DNA of 64,000 bases from Epiperipatus broadwayi (Eukaryota > Onychophora > Udeonychophora > Euonychophora > Peripatidae): contig JAQFVV010012496.1 of assembly GCA_028023455.1 (NCBI GenBank), positions 3,596,001-3,660,000 of the forward strand. Reading direction: 5' to 3'. Positions 1 to 10,768 of the stretch are shown here, in pieces. Each line of letters opens with the position of its first letter. Within the stretch, counting starts at the first letter, position 1. Under the pieces are notes generated by a model. It saw nothing but the letters and a program-made list of their open reading frames with translations. It did not search any database and had not been told where the DNA came from. Made by a program: the position numbers and the translations under genes.

Positions 1-61
1 AATAATCTACTTAATATCCAACATACAGGCTATATATATATATATATCTGTACAATCAATG

Positions 62-392
62 TAATATATAGGGTTCCTTGAGTTCAGACTTCCACCTCTC
101 CACACTATTTAATACCACTGATACACTTGACAACATACATGTGTGGTCAAGTGTATCAGTGATATGAGATAGTGTGGAGAAGTGAGAGTCATGTGAAAGT
201 CTGAGTGGCCATGTGTCTCAGTGGTATGAGATAGTGTGGAGAGGTGAGGGTCATGTGACAGTCTGAGCTCAAAGAACCCTACATAATAAAAGATATGTAT
301 GTGGTCAAATGTATCAGTGGTATGAGATAGTGTGGAGAGGTGAGGGTCATGTGAAACTCTGAGGTCAAGGAACCCTACATAATAATCTACGA
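62..392. mobile_element. Family B foldback element with two extra arm copies
   Basis: A left arm (from GAGTTCAGACTTCCACC) is followed by its reverse complement, so the first ~150 bases fold into a hairpin. Two further copies of the right arm follow in the same direction, each with GTATCAGTGGTATGAGATAG and GTGAGGGTCATGTGA. Each right arm resembles a tRNA 5' half (ATCAGTGGTATGAG, box A-like), with a T-arm-like stretch about 40 bases later. The 120-aa open frame across it is an accident of the repeat and not a gene. Confidence 0.75.
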
Positions 393-1465
393 AAAATGAT
401 GCTATTGAGATTTTTCTCATCCCCTTATCCCAATAATTCAGCTGAAAAAAGAAATGTTTTAAAATATACAAGTCATTTTTGGGGTTTTGTTAAGTTTATG
501 TCTCCTCAAAACTACATCAACCATGCAAATAATTTATCAACAAATTATTAGTATAATCTAAATTCAAATCAAATGTGAGAATTATTATTTTTTATTTATA
601 AAATGCCAGATGTAATAGAGATATTAGTTTGTGAGATGAATAAATAAAAGTAAGATGAAAAGAAAAGTAATAGTAATAAAAAAAAATATAATGAAAAATA
701 AATAAGATTTTTAAAAATTCTATTTCTCTTTAAATAAAGAGAGATGAAAGAACTGATATATGATTTTCCAGAAGAAAGAAAGTATAAAAAATAAAAAGAA
801 TAAGAAATACAAACATTTAAAAAATGAGATGTTTTATGACGAATACAAAGAGCCAATCATCATTAATCCTAATTGGAAGGGAAGACAAAGGAAGTGATGT
901 GGTAAGACTTTATTAATAAACAGGGTAAATTATAATAGAAATTGATGAAATAAATAATGTTGATGAAATTCCAATTGGTTTGGCATGCATAAAGTCAAAG
1001 TCAATGTACTTTTTTGGGTGATCATATAAATTATCTGTAGATGGAAGATTGAATGTAATAAAATATAAAAAAAGATTGATAAAAATAAATATAATGCTAC
1101 CATTATAAAAAGTGAAAGTTACAACTGAATAAAAAAAAATTATAAAATAGAAGTATAGTTCGTTTGACTTCTTATAATATATGTTCATGCTTTTTAAAAT
1201 TTAGACTCCTGGATGAGTAATGATGAAATGAACAATAACAGTGATAATTAAATTTTAAACAAAAGATTGAGATTATTTTGTAGAACACTGAAATTAAATT
1301 AAGAAATATTAATATGAAAAATAAAAATAATTATACATATTTGATATATGCATATAGAAAAAAAAAAACGAAAAAGGTTTGTTAGCTAAATAAAGGTAAA
1401 AATGCAAAAACTTTAAATAAAATGATAAAAATACAAACCAAAAATAATTTTATTAATAGCATTCA
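393..1465. other. AT-rich stretch, nothing recognised
   Basis: Very A-rich sequence with only short low-complexity open frames. I see no repeat family member, no transposon protein trace and no convincing exon. Confidence 0.5.
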
Positions 1466-1469
1466 TTAA

Positions 1470-1600
1470 AACAGGAAAACTCACTATACATATTGCCCCA
1501 CACAGCAAGCTAGAGTAATCAATGGATTACTCTAGCTTGCTGTGTGTGGCAATATGTGGTAGTCATGTGATGTTTATTGGCTTAATAGCATTCATTCCCA
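1470..1600. mobile_element. Short family A hairpin
   Basis: The arms around a centre near 1526 are nearly perfect complements (GCAAGCTAGAGTAATC against GATTACTCTAGCTTGC) and extend to about 1485 and 1565. The outer parts (AAAACAGGAAAACTC; TCATGTGATGTTTATTGG) match the ends of family A, so this is an A element reduced to its terminal ~60 bases per side. Confidence 0.7.
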
Positions 1601-1639
1601 TTTCTCAAGAAAAGATTAGATTTATTTCAGTTAAATAAT

Positions 1640-2910
1640 ATTAGCTGAGCAATGCTTTCAACCTAGATCATATTCATAGCACTCAAATTTCTCAGCTGAT
1701 ACATTATTGAACAATGCTTTCAACCTAAAAGGTCATATTCAAAGCACTCAAATTTGTCAGCTGAGATTACCGAACAATGCTTTCAACCGAAAAGGTCATA
1801 TTCTAGTGCTCAAATTTGTCAGCTGAGATTACCGAACAATGCTTTCAACCGAAAAGGTCATATTCATAGCACTCAAATGTGTCAATTGAGGTTACTGAAC
1901 AACGCTTTCAACCTAAAAGGTCATATTTAAAGTACTCAAATTTGTCAGCTGAGATTACTGAACACTTTCAACCTAAAAGGTCATATTCTAGTGCTCAAAT
2001 TTGTCAGCTGAGATTACCGAACAATGCTTTCAACTGAAAAGGTCATATTCATAGCACTCAAATGTATCATTTGAGATTACTGAACGCTTTCAACATAAAA
2101 GGTCATATTCATAGCGCTCAAATGTGTCAATTGAGATTACTGAACAATGCTTTCAACCTAAAAGGTCATATTCAAAGTGCTCAAATTTGTCAGCCGAGAT
2201 TACTGCACAATGCTTTCAGCCAAAAAGGTCATATTCAAAGTGCTCAAATTTGTCAGCTGAGATTACTGAACAATGCTTTCAACCGAAGAGGTCATATTCA
2301 AAGTGCTCAAATTTGTCAGCCGAGATTACGGAACAACACTTTCAATCTAAAAGGTCATATTCATAACACACAAATTTGTCAGCTGAGATTACTGAACAAC
2401 GCTTTCAACCAAAAAGGTCATATTCATAGTGCTCAAATTTGTCAGCTGAGATTACTGAACACTTTCAACCTAAAAGGCCATATTCTAGTGCTCAAATTTG
2501 TCAGCTGAGATTACCGAACAACGCTTTCAACCGAAAAGATCATATTCATAGTGCTCAAATGTGTCAATTGAGATTACTGAACAATGCTTTCAACCTAAAA
2601 GGTCATATTCAAAGTGCTCAAATTTGTCAGCTGAGATTACTGAACACCCTCAACCTAAAAGGTCATATTCTAGTGTTCAAATTTGTCAGCTGAGATTACC
2701 GAACAATGCTTTCAACCGAAAAGGTCATATTCATAGCACTCAAATGTGTCAATTGAGATTACTGAACGCTTTCAACCTAAAAGGTCATATTCATAGTGCT
2801 CAAATGTGTCAATTGAGATTACTGAACAACGCTTTCAATCTAAAAGGTCATATTCAAAGTGCTCAAATTTGTCAGCTGAGATTACCGAACAATGCTTTCA
2901 ACCTAAAAGA
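1640..2910 (+). repeat. 63-bp minisatellite array, about 20 units
   Basis: The unit contains CAATGCTTTCAACC, AAAAGGTCATATTC, GCTCAAATTTGTCAGC and TGAGATTACTGAA, repeated about 20 times. Common length variants lose 1 or 3 bases (GAACGCTTTC or GAACACTTTC for GAACAATGCTTTC; TTCTAGTG for TTCATAGTG). Two overlapping frames stay open for 80-148 codons only because the unit is near a multiple of three and lacks stops. They are not genes. Confidence 0.9.
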
Positions 2911-3597
2911 TTGTTATGTTGTAGTACAATTAATATTAAGAGAAAATACGTTTGAAACTATGTGTACTCCAGAAGTTAAAAGTGTTAAATAATTACATAT
3001 GAAAGCAAACGAGTAGATTTAATAAAAATGAAAATTAGAAATTACAAATGGTTTTTCATATAGATATTTTATTAAAAGCAAGGTGTAAAACAAGATGGAA
3101 GATCTGAATAAATAATTAATTAAATGAAGGATTAAAAATGTAAAGAACAATTTAATTAATCAGTTCAGAAATAAGCCCAGAATAATTTGGTGATTAAAAT
3201 TGATAAGGAATAAACAATAGAACAAAAAGTAGATATAATCTAGCAGAGAAAGAACAGATTAGGTGAGTCCTGATTTTCTGACAGACTAAAATGTAGCGCA
3301 AATTCAGAACAGGACCAATGATGGGAGGAGAACCAGATATTCGGGTCTGACGGTACCAAAGACCGACCTAGGGTAATTATACAGACTATACCTGTCTTAT
3401 TATTATTTTTGTAAGTCTTACAGGCACTAGTAGAACTAATGATAATTCTGTTTATAAATGATTGTTATTTTTCATACTAATAAAATCTTGTATCTGTTAA
3501 GTGGGATATCTTAATTTTATGCAAGAGAGTAATTGTTACTTGAATTAGGTGTATTTGGTTGTTTCTCATAAGTAACGTTAAATCAAGTACATCACAA
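2911..3597. other. Non-repeat spacer inside the 63-bp array element
   Basis: Sequence unlike the flanking arrays, including a less AT-rich patch at about 3290-3390 (ATTCGGGTCTGACGGTACC). It may be an older insertion or the original core of the element. No protein trace is visible. Confidence 0.45.
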
Positions 3598-3940
3598 AGG
3601 TCATATTCAAAGTGCTCAAATTTGTCAGCTGAGATTACCGAACAATGCTTTCAACCTTAAAGGTCATATTCATAGCACTCAAATATGTCAGTTGAGATTA
3701 CTGAACAATGCTTTCAACCTAAAAGGTCATATTCAAAGTGCTCAAATTTGTCAGCTGAGATTACTGAACACTTTCAACCTAAAAGGTCATATTCTAGTGC
3801 TCAAATTTGTCAGCTGAGATTACCGAACAACGCTTTCAACCGAAAAGGTCATATTCATAGCACTCAAATGTGTCAATTGAGATTACTGTTTTCAACCTAA
3901 AAGGTCATATTCATAGTGCTCAAATTTGTCAGCTGAGATT
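3598..3940 (+). repeat. Second 63-bp minisatellite array, about 6 units
   Basis: Same unit and orientation as the array ending at 2910. The final unit meets an inverted unit (TCAGCTGACAAATTTGAATG at about 3947), which begins the right terminal inverted repeat. Confidence 0.85.
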
Positions 3941-4167
3941 TAATTTCAGCTGACAAATTTGAATGCTATGAATATGACCTTCTTGATTAAAAGCATCACT
4001 CAGCTAGTTAGTTATTGTTTAACTAAAATAAATCAAATCTTTTCTTTAGAGCAAATCAATACTATTAATAGAATTACATAGTCAAAGAAAAGAGTAAATC
4101 TTTATAGTTACAAAACAAAAATAAATGTTTAATGAAGAAATTGAAATGAAGAAAAGAAACCCAAAGG

Positions 4168-4315
4168 TCCATAATTCTCAGACTTTCACATGACCCTCAA
4201 CCATCCATGCTTTCTCATACCACTGGGGGTGTGTGATCAAGTGTATCAGCAATATGAGATAGCATGGATGGTTGAGGGTCATGTGAAAGTCTGAATTCAA
4301 ACCCCTATATATTAC
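4168..4315. mobile_element. Family B hairpin
   Basis: Short palindrome with left arm CAGACTTTCACATGACCCTC and right arm GAGGGTCATGTGAAAGTCTG, the arms separated only by GTGTGTGATC-type sequence. It ends in TTCAAACCCCTATATATTAC, the usual B terminus. Confidence 0.75.
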
Positions 4316-5380
4316 ATATATAAGTGCAGGTATGAAAAAGCCTGTTCTGTAGAAAAAATTCATATTTCATAATTCTTAGCAATAAAATATAATGAAGAAT
4401 ATATTAAAGAATATTATAAATAATGACAGGAAACTAATTTCATAGATGATATTAAAACAGATAATAATTTTGAGTATAAAGTAATGTAAAAAGGGAATCC
4501 AGATAAAAATAATTTAGCAATCTAGTCTTCAGGAGAAAGCTGATGTCCCGTGTAGAGGTAAAATGGTGGAAACATAAGTAGAAGTTCAGGATTAATTATC
4601 AACTGAATACTGTAAAATAAAAAATAACAATTTGAAGTTCATTCTATTCATCACTCAAGCAAATAAACATACAATTACTTTAAAAATTATTGAGATTTCT
4701 AGAAAAGATAAAACTTCTTTAACTAACTAAAAAAAAACAAAAAACAAATAATAAATAAATAAAAACTTACAGGAAATTAAATGTTTAGATATTTATTAAA
4801 CAATTTACAAACACCTTATTATTACTATTGAATAAAGAATTAAATAAAATGCTTGAAAGATTACAACTAAAAAGTATTGATTATATAGAGGAAATTCAAC
4901 ATCTTTTAAAATCAAAGTAAAAACAGATTCTTTTTTTTTTTAAATAAAAGTTAACCTAAAGAGAAATTTTAAATATATAAATGTAAAAAAGAAATAAAAT
5001 CATCGATTAGATAAAATGTATATAAAATTGTTGACTAATAATACGATCAAAAACAAAAGCGAAATATGAAAAATAATATCAATAAGATTTAAATGAGCCA
5101 TAATAAAAACAGCTTGTAAGAGATTAAAAGTATTGATTAGACGGGAAATCATATAGCAAGTTAGTATTTGCAAATATCTGAAATTTGTTAAGCAGAGGAT
5201 AGAAAACTGATAAAAAAAAAAAGTGAAAATTGTAATGGGGCAACTCTGGAACACAGGTAGTTTTTTTTTTAAGAAAAGGTTTATTAAATTATGTATATAG
5301 GAGATCTATCAACAGCTAAAAGAGGTGACAATAAATAGGTTGAATAACTAAATAATAATAATCAGAAAATATTGCTACTG
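4316..5380. other. AT-rich stretch, nothing recognised
   Basis: Low-complexity A/T sequence without a repeat family member or coding signal that I can support. Confidence 0.5.
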
Positions 5381-5384
5381 ATAA

Positions 5385-5845
5385 ACTGTGGTAACACTCG
5401 TATGTTAAAAAATATAGTGCTGTAAGGTCTGCCCATCCCTCGTATATGTATGTAAATAGATTATGTCCTGTACATGAGGTGTCAGAATGACTTATGGTCA
5501 ACATCAGTAGGATAAGAAAGTTGGCACCAATATGGGCTTTGAGCGTTCTATTATCAAATTTTTAATGAAATGGACAGCTGAAGAGTTGTGGGGTGGAGTG
5601 GATTGAAGCCTGTCCATTAAAGTATAAAAATTGGCCTTCTTAATATAAGCTGAGAATTGGTTCTACATATGTGAGGAGATGATACCAACTGACAAGTGCT
5701 GGTTTAACATGAAATATATCTATTGGTGATTATTTATCTTTTTGACACGTGTGTGATCAAGTGTATCAGCAGTATGAGGTAGTGTGGATAGTTGAGAGTC
5801 AGATGAAAGTCTGAGTTCAATTCCCTATATATTATATATAAAGAT
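5385..5845 (-). mobile_element. Family B element, reverse orientation
   Basis: Contains the longer B body: TGCCCATCCCTCGTATATG, GAAGCCTGTCCATTAAAGTA, GTGATTATTTATC and TGTGTGATCAAGTGTATCAG, ending in GAAAGTCTGAGTTCAATTCC. It matches the copies at 13.5, 17, 42 and 48 kb. No coding content. Confidence 0.7.
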
Positions 5846-5889
5846 AGTATATCAATAAATCAATATTGTTGTTTACAATGTAAATTTAT

Positions 5890-5985
5890 AAGTGTAATAA
5901 AGGGGGTTGCCTTGACAACAGTTTGAAATTGATGATTTTTATTGATGTTGGGATTTTCTAAATGATACCTGGTTTTTATTGATAA
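5890..5985 (-). mobile_element. Family F fragment
   Basis: GTTGCCTTGACAACAGTTTG is the reverse complement of the family F segment seen twice near 41.2-41.5 kb and in the palindrome near 51.1 kb. Confidence 0.55.
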
Positions 5986-6204
5986 TGTAAATTATGCATA
6001 CACATATATTTATGTGTCATACATAATGGAACAATTCAATGACATTAATAATATTTAGTTCACAATACATTCAGAATGGTGTAGCAATCTGATGGTGACT
6101 TAACTAAACTGACTAGTTAATATTCCAGTGTATGCTTATGGAACACTGGTGTTTCTTTGTTTGTTAATGTTATTAGATTTGGCAATGAACCAAGCATCTA
6201 TTAC

Positions 6205-6318
6205 CTTCCTCTTCCTATCTTTAGGTTCATTGCAGAAAGTATTACTTATTTGAGGATAAAATTCATGTTCAGTTTTTTCATCCTGATTGGAAAAAACAGA
6301 ATTAACTTGTGAGTCCAT
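6205..6318 (-). other. Possible small coding exon (38 codons), speculative
   Basis: On the minus strand an ATG at 6318 opens a frame starting MDSQVNSVFSNQDEKTEHEF. It is rich in D, E, K, N and Q, unlike the Y/I/F/L-rich chance frames elsewhere. After exactly 38 codons comes AAG|GTAATAG, a fair splice donor. No family was recognised. The plus strand also has a pyrimidine tract plus AG here (CTTCCTATCTTTAG), so either strand could be the real signal, or neither. Confidence 0.15.
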
Positions 6319-6511
6319 TTGACATTTTTTGTATTGATATATGTGCTGTCATAAACACGGTTATGCACTAATTTGTCTCACCATAATAAACAGCATTACC
6401 ACCAGATCTTGGCAAATAATCGAATATAAGATTTCATATTTATCTTTTTCTACCTTATCTTTTGAAATGTTGATTAGACTTTTTATGACATATAAATATG
6501 TGTGTATAATT

Positions 6512-6895
6512 TATATGTCACATGATCACCATCTCATACTAGCACATAATTGTTGTAAACAAAGGCAAAACTCTCCATACAGTAGTGCCACCCTGTGCCA
6601 ACCAGAGTAATCAATGGATGCCAGAAGTCTTGTGCATAAATCCCTATCTAGTGCCTACTCATCCAATATCCCCAGACTAGTTTCTGGCTTGTGGCCTAGG
6701 TGCAGTGCTCTCAGATCCAAGGCTCCTCACTGATGATGGCCACAAGCCAGAAACTAGTCTGGGGATATTGGATGAGTAGGCATTAGATAGATTTTATGCA
6801 CAAGCCTTTTGGCATCCATTGATTACTCTGGTTGGCACAGGGTGACACTACTGTATAGAGAGTTTTGCCTTTGTTTATAATTTATATAAAGAGAG
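6512..6895. mobile_element. Family A palindrome
   Basis: Arms of about 140 bases (roughly 6560-6700 and 6735-6885) pair well: CTCCATACAGTAGTGCCACC, AGTAATCAATGGATGCC and AATATCCCCAGACTAG recur in reverse complement after a loop containing CTCAGATCCAAGGCTCC. Outside the arms lies TCACATGATCACCATCTC, the A terminus. The element is non-coding. Confidence 0.8.
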
Positions 6896-7039
6896 ACAAA
6901 CTACCATGTATATATAGATAGATGTTGTAAAGAGCCTGATGCTCTGAAAATTTAAAATGGGGGGGGGGCATTTAACACAATTCATGGACTCAGATGAAAA
7001 GAACATGCATGAAAATTTTAAAACCAGCACCATTATAGA

Positions 7040-7515
7040 GAATGAAAATATCAAAACATCATGGTCACCATTTTATATACTTACACATGCTATTCATAAG
7101 AGTACCAATCTCTCCATACAGTGCAAGCCTTTGTAATCAATGGATGCAGAAAGGTTGTGCATAAAATCCCTATCTAGTGCCTATTCATATAGATCTGAGT
7201 TCATATCTATATAATTATGCAAGTGAATGAGTTTCGATTGGAAGCATGATGGTGTTTTTATCTTGAGATCCTAGCTTTATCGTTTACCAATTAGGTAAAA
7301 TATGGCTTCCAGAGGATTGCATTGGATTCTAAGATCTAGGTTCAGTGATCTCAAATCCAAGGCTTCTCACTGATTAAAGCCACAAGATAGAAACTAGTCT
7401 GGGGATGTTGGAAGAGTAGGCACTAGATAGGGATTTCATGCACAAACTTTTTTCCATTGATTATGAAAGCTTGCACTTTGTGGCACTACTGTACGAAGAG
7501 TTTGGCACTCTTATT
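7040..7515. mobile_element. Diverged family A element
   Basis: Contains degraded A arms: ATCATGGTCACCATTTTATA, CCAATCTCTCCATACAGTGC and, on the right, AACTAGTCTGGGGATG and TAGGGATTTCATGCACAA in reverse. The central part is the longer A body (TATGGCTTCCAGAGGATTGC). Confidence 0.65.
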
Positions 7516-9080
7516 ATAGAGAATGATTATTAAACAGGAAGCAGTTAATTTGTGGCATTACTATGCATGCATAATGAAAAAAAATCTCCAGTAAAGGATG
7601 GAAATATAGCAATAGAATAAGAAATTAGAACAGAAAAATATATTACCATAATTAAATACAAATTATGTGGCTTGATTTAAAGAATAAGTGGTTTATTTGT
7701 CAATGGAGTAAATTACAAAGTAGAATAAGCAGAATTTTGTAAGGGGAAAAATTGTATATTTATTTTTACATCTTGAAAATTGAATCACTTTCAAAATATA
7801 ATCTGTTTAATACAATGAACTGGTTTAAACATAGTTTTCATTTTTTTTGAAGCAGTCTGAAAACACTTGCAAAGTGGTGCCTTTTAACACTCCCATTATT
7901 TTTTCTTTACCACTTCAAAGTCCACAAAAAAAAGATTTATTCCCTTGAGAGATTAAAAAGAAATCACATATAGTGAGCTCAAGGAAAATGTGACTGATGG
8001 ATAAACTAAGTCATGCTGTCTTTAATTAAAAATAGTTTCACATTCAAGCTTTGTTGCACTAGGCCACAGTCATGATGAATAATGCACCTCTCAGTTGGTC
8101 ACAAAATGGGTCTTTTTATCACATCATGAATAAGTTTAAGCAATTTTAGGTTTTAAATGTCTGATCATTACAAATGAACTCTGAGTGAACAATGCTGTGT
8201 GCATCCAAAACAAGAAAACAGTCTCATTTTGGCATCTGACTTCAATTGCTACGCTTTTTTTCGGATGTGATAAATTTAACATCTACATTAAACCACTTTA
8301 AATTTATGCTTGTCCAGAGCAACTTTCTTGTAAGTTGTTTCAAGCATTACAACTGTTTTCTCTGCCATTTTCTCTAAAAGACAACAAAATTTTATATTGT
8401 TCCAACTTTTAAGATATTACAAAAAATCGACTTTACAAAAAATCGACAAATGCATAAAACGCACTTTACAAAAAAATGTGTTTATGGGTGATCACGATTT
8501 CACACAATAACATTATTTGACAAATTGATGCTAAAGGGTTCCTGCATAAAGTATATAAAAAGAAGCATGTATTATGACAGACATAGTCTCATTTATAATA
8601 ATTTTGTTAGGGACACTCAGCCACATATCTCACAAATACATTAATTATTTAGTTCTCATACAAAATAAATCTGAATAACTGAAAAGATATGTCATTATAT
8701 ATATATATACAAGTGTATGAGTGCACATATTTTATAAATGAACTAAAAGTTCAATTAATTTTATTTGATAAAATAAAAAATTGGCTTAAATAATACTGGT
8801 TTTATTTATTTTACATAGAATTTCATTTGAAATAAATAAGTCAATTATAGAAAAAAATAAAAGGGTAAAATATTTATTATTGTAATTTTTTTCGTAGAAT
8901 CAAAATTTTAAATGCCCTAAGTTTCATGTGGAATGAAGTTTGAAAAGATAAAACATTTCAAGTAAATTAACAATAAAAAAAAAAAATAAATTCTGCTAAA
9001 ATACGATCTGATTCCAAAGAGTTGATGCAGATACTCTTAAAATGATCAATTTATAAAGTAAAAATTTTAAAAGTAAAAAA
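7516..9080. other. No recognised feature
   Basis: AT-rich, apparently unique sequence. A slightly more complex patch at about 8040-8250 (TTGCACTAGGCCACAGTCAT) matches no other place in the window that I can see. There is a short (AT)n run near 8695. Confidence 0.4.
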
Positions 9081-9081
9081 T

Positions 9082-9167
9082 GTCAGAGACAGGTGCTTTA
9101 CAAGCAGTTGTTCCGGATTAGCGGGTTCGCTTCCTGGCTGATGTTATGACACATGAGGAAAAAAACC
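9082..9167 (+). mobile_element. 5'-truncated tRNA-derived SINE (family S)
   Basis: TTACAAGCAGTTGTTCCGG, then the box B-like GGTTCGCTTCC, then GATGTTATGACACATGAGG and an A-rich tail. It matches the fuller copy at 15.6 kb but lacks that copy's box A region. Confidence 0.6.
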
Positions 9168-9297
9168 ATCTAATAGTTATTTATTTGTATTTTATTTTCC
9201 AAAGATTTAAATATGACATCCAAATTATATTGTGCTTAAAGGATAAAAACAAAACATTTTTCTAAGAATAGAGGTTTATCTTGAATCATCATGAGTA

Positions 9298-9365
9298 TTC
9301 TAGCACAGAGGTAGAGGTGCAACTTGGGATCAGGACATCCTAGGATTGATTCTGGTGCTTTGAAT
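9298..9365 (+). mobile_element. tRNA-like sequence, possible SINE head
   Basis: TAGCACAGAGG fits the Pol III box A pattern TRGYNNANNNG exactly, and GGATTGATTCT about 32 bases on is a degraded box B. It resembles a worn tRNA 5' end (AGAGGTAGAGGTGC). No acceptor-stem pairing was checked, and it is probably not a functional tRNA. Confidence 0.35.
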
Positions 9366-9452
9366 TTTTTAGGAACCCTCAAACAATAAACCCATTATCC
9401 TTTTTTAAATATTTTGAATAAAATCACCTGAAGCCAATATTTTCCACTAATC

Positions 9453-9639
9453 CAGCAGTTCTCAACCTGTGGGTCATGACTCCTTTGAGAATCGAACAAC
9501 CCTTTCACAGGGGCTGCCTAAGACCATTGGGAAAACACATATATGAAGTAGCAACAAAAATAATTTTAAGGTTGGGGGTTACCACAACATAAGGAACTGT
9601 ATTATAGGGTCAAAGCATTAGGAAGGTTGAGAACCACCA
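9453..9639. mobile_element. SPIN: SPIN-like hAT non-autonomous transposon
   Basis: The left end CAGCAGTTCTCAACCTGTGG and the right end GGAAGGTTGAGAACCACCA form the inverted termini. Between them are segments I know from the SPIN non-autonomous element: GACCCTTTCACAGGGG-like sequence (here AACCCTTTCACAGGGGCTGC), CTAAGACCATTGGGAAAACA, GAAGTAGCAACAAAAATAAT and AAGGTTGGGGGTTACCACAA. Flanks CACTAATC (9445-9452) and CACTAATA (9640-9647) make an 8-bp duplication with one mismatch, the length expected for hAT. At 187 bp it is a short, internally deleted copy with CpG sites mostly decayed (GGGTCATGAC for GGGTCGCGAC). It encodes nothing and would depend on a transposase elsewhere. Confidence 0.88.
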
Positions 9640-9660
9640 CACTAATATGAATATGATTAA

Positions 9661-10426
9661 TTCTTTAACCGCCTCTTATGAGGCATCTCGTCAACATCTG
9701 ACGTCACTCTAATTCTGCTAGTTTTAATGGTAGAATATTCGTTTGACAGTTATTGATTAGGTTTTTAAAAGTTCTGTAAGATGGTGCCCTCTTCTGAATT
9801 ATTTTACAAGTAAAAAATCAAAAAAACCATATTTAAAACTAAACAAAGAAGAACCTTGTCGGTGATTGGCTGTCAGCCAGCTCTCAGCCGAAAAAGACAT
9901 TCTGATTGGCTGGAAAGAACAAAGATACCGCCTGATCAAAGAAAATAAAGAAAAACGCTGAGATTTTCATTTCGAATGTAATTTAAGTATTAAAAAAATA
10001 TAAAATGAGAAATTAAAATGGTTTTTTAAAAAATATATTAAAAAAACAAAATTATTTTCGAAAAATATTGAGATTTTAGTAAAAATATTTAAGATTTAGC
10101 AAAAAGAAATCTTTACTTTTCCACAACGTAAAATTGAAAAAAAGCGTTTGCGTCAGCACTTTTTTGTTTAGACATTCGCTTTATATTTGCCGAAATTGAA
10201 TATATTTTATAATAAATAAATAGCAATTTATTTTTGAAAAAACTTTCGTTCTCTTTCATAACCTGAAAAATTAGTAATATACTTTTTATAAACGTATCTG
10301 AGTTGAATTTAATATTATAGGCGAATATGTTTTAACAATAGGCTTTGTCTTCAGTTTGTGAGTTGGCCAATTAAAAGATTTGATTTTTACCTCATACAAC
10401 CAATAATATAATTAGCGGTTAAAGGG
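9661..10426. mobile_element. piggyBac-like MITE, TTAA-flanked
   Basis: Flanked by TTAA at 9657-9660 and 10427-10430. The ends read TTCTTTAACCGCC and, inverted, CCCTTTAACCGC, so the termini are short and follow the TTAA plus CCC-type pattern of piggyBac. A second copy of similar length lies in the opposite orientation at 28757-29519. Shared internal blocks include TTCTGTAAGATGGTGCCCTC, TTATTTTACAAGTAAAAAAT and GAGTTGGCCAATTAAAAG. No transposase is present. Confidence 0.8.
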
Positions 10427-10768
10427 TTAAGAGAGAAAAAAATGTACATTTTTTTTATTTTAACTAGTTCAAATGTAGTTTCTATCTGTCAATGCCATTA
10501 TTATGTTAATGAACTGACTAGCCAGAAAATATAATCTATAAATTGGAATCACCAATTATTAAAGAATGTATCAAAATTCTACAGATAATAACTAAACTTA
10601 CAATGGATCACTATAAGAAAAGAAATATAGTAAAAAATATCTAGCATGAAAACATATTTCATAATCCACAAAAAAATAAATCATTACAAAAATAGAAAAT
10701 TTTATATCAAGAATTCCTATTTCCAAATACAATTTCATCACTTGTTGTTTCAGTAAAAGAAATTTTGG
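10427..10768. other. No recognised feature
   Basis: AT-rich gap between the piggyBac-like MITE and the family E element, with no visible repeat or coding signal. Confidence 0.4.

Larger units (their letters stand above)
1585..4070. mobile_element. Inverted-repeat element filled with a 63-bp minisatellite
   Basis: The left edge (1585-1690, TAATAGCATTCATTCC... AAAAGATTAGATTTATTTCAG) returns in reverse complement at the right edge (3945-4070), giving imperfect terminal inverted repeats of about 100 bases. Each leads straight into the repeat unit found in the internal arrays, and the last unit at 3958-3990 is inverted. The element is about 2.5 kb, has no coding capacity and no recognised superfamily motif. 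It most likely arose as a small palindromic element that expanded internally. Confidence 0.65.

Noticed and set aside
2062-2992. Overlapping open frames of 80-148 codons resembling a repeat protein with 21-residue units
   Set aside because: They arise from a 63-bp minisatellite with no stops in two frames. One-base length variants break the frame repeatedly, which argues against selection for a protein.
5000-5254. 84-codon minus-strand hydrophobic frame that looks like a membrane protein
   Set aside because: AT-rich sequence gives F/I/L/Y-rich frames by chance. There is no motif, and no splice or promoter support.
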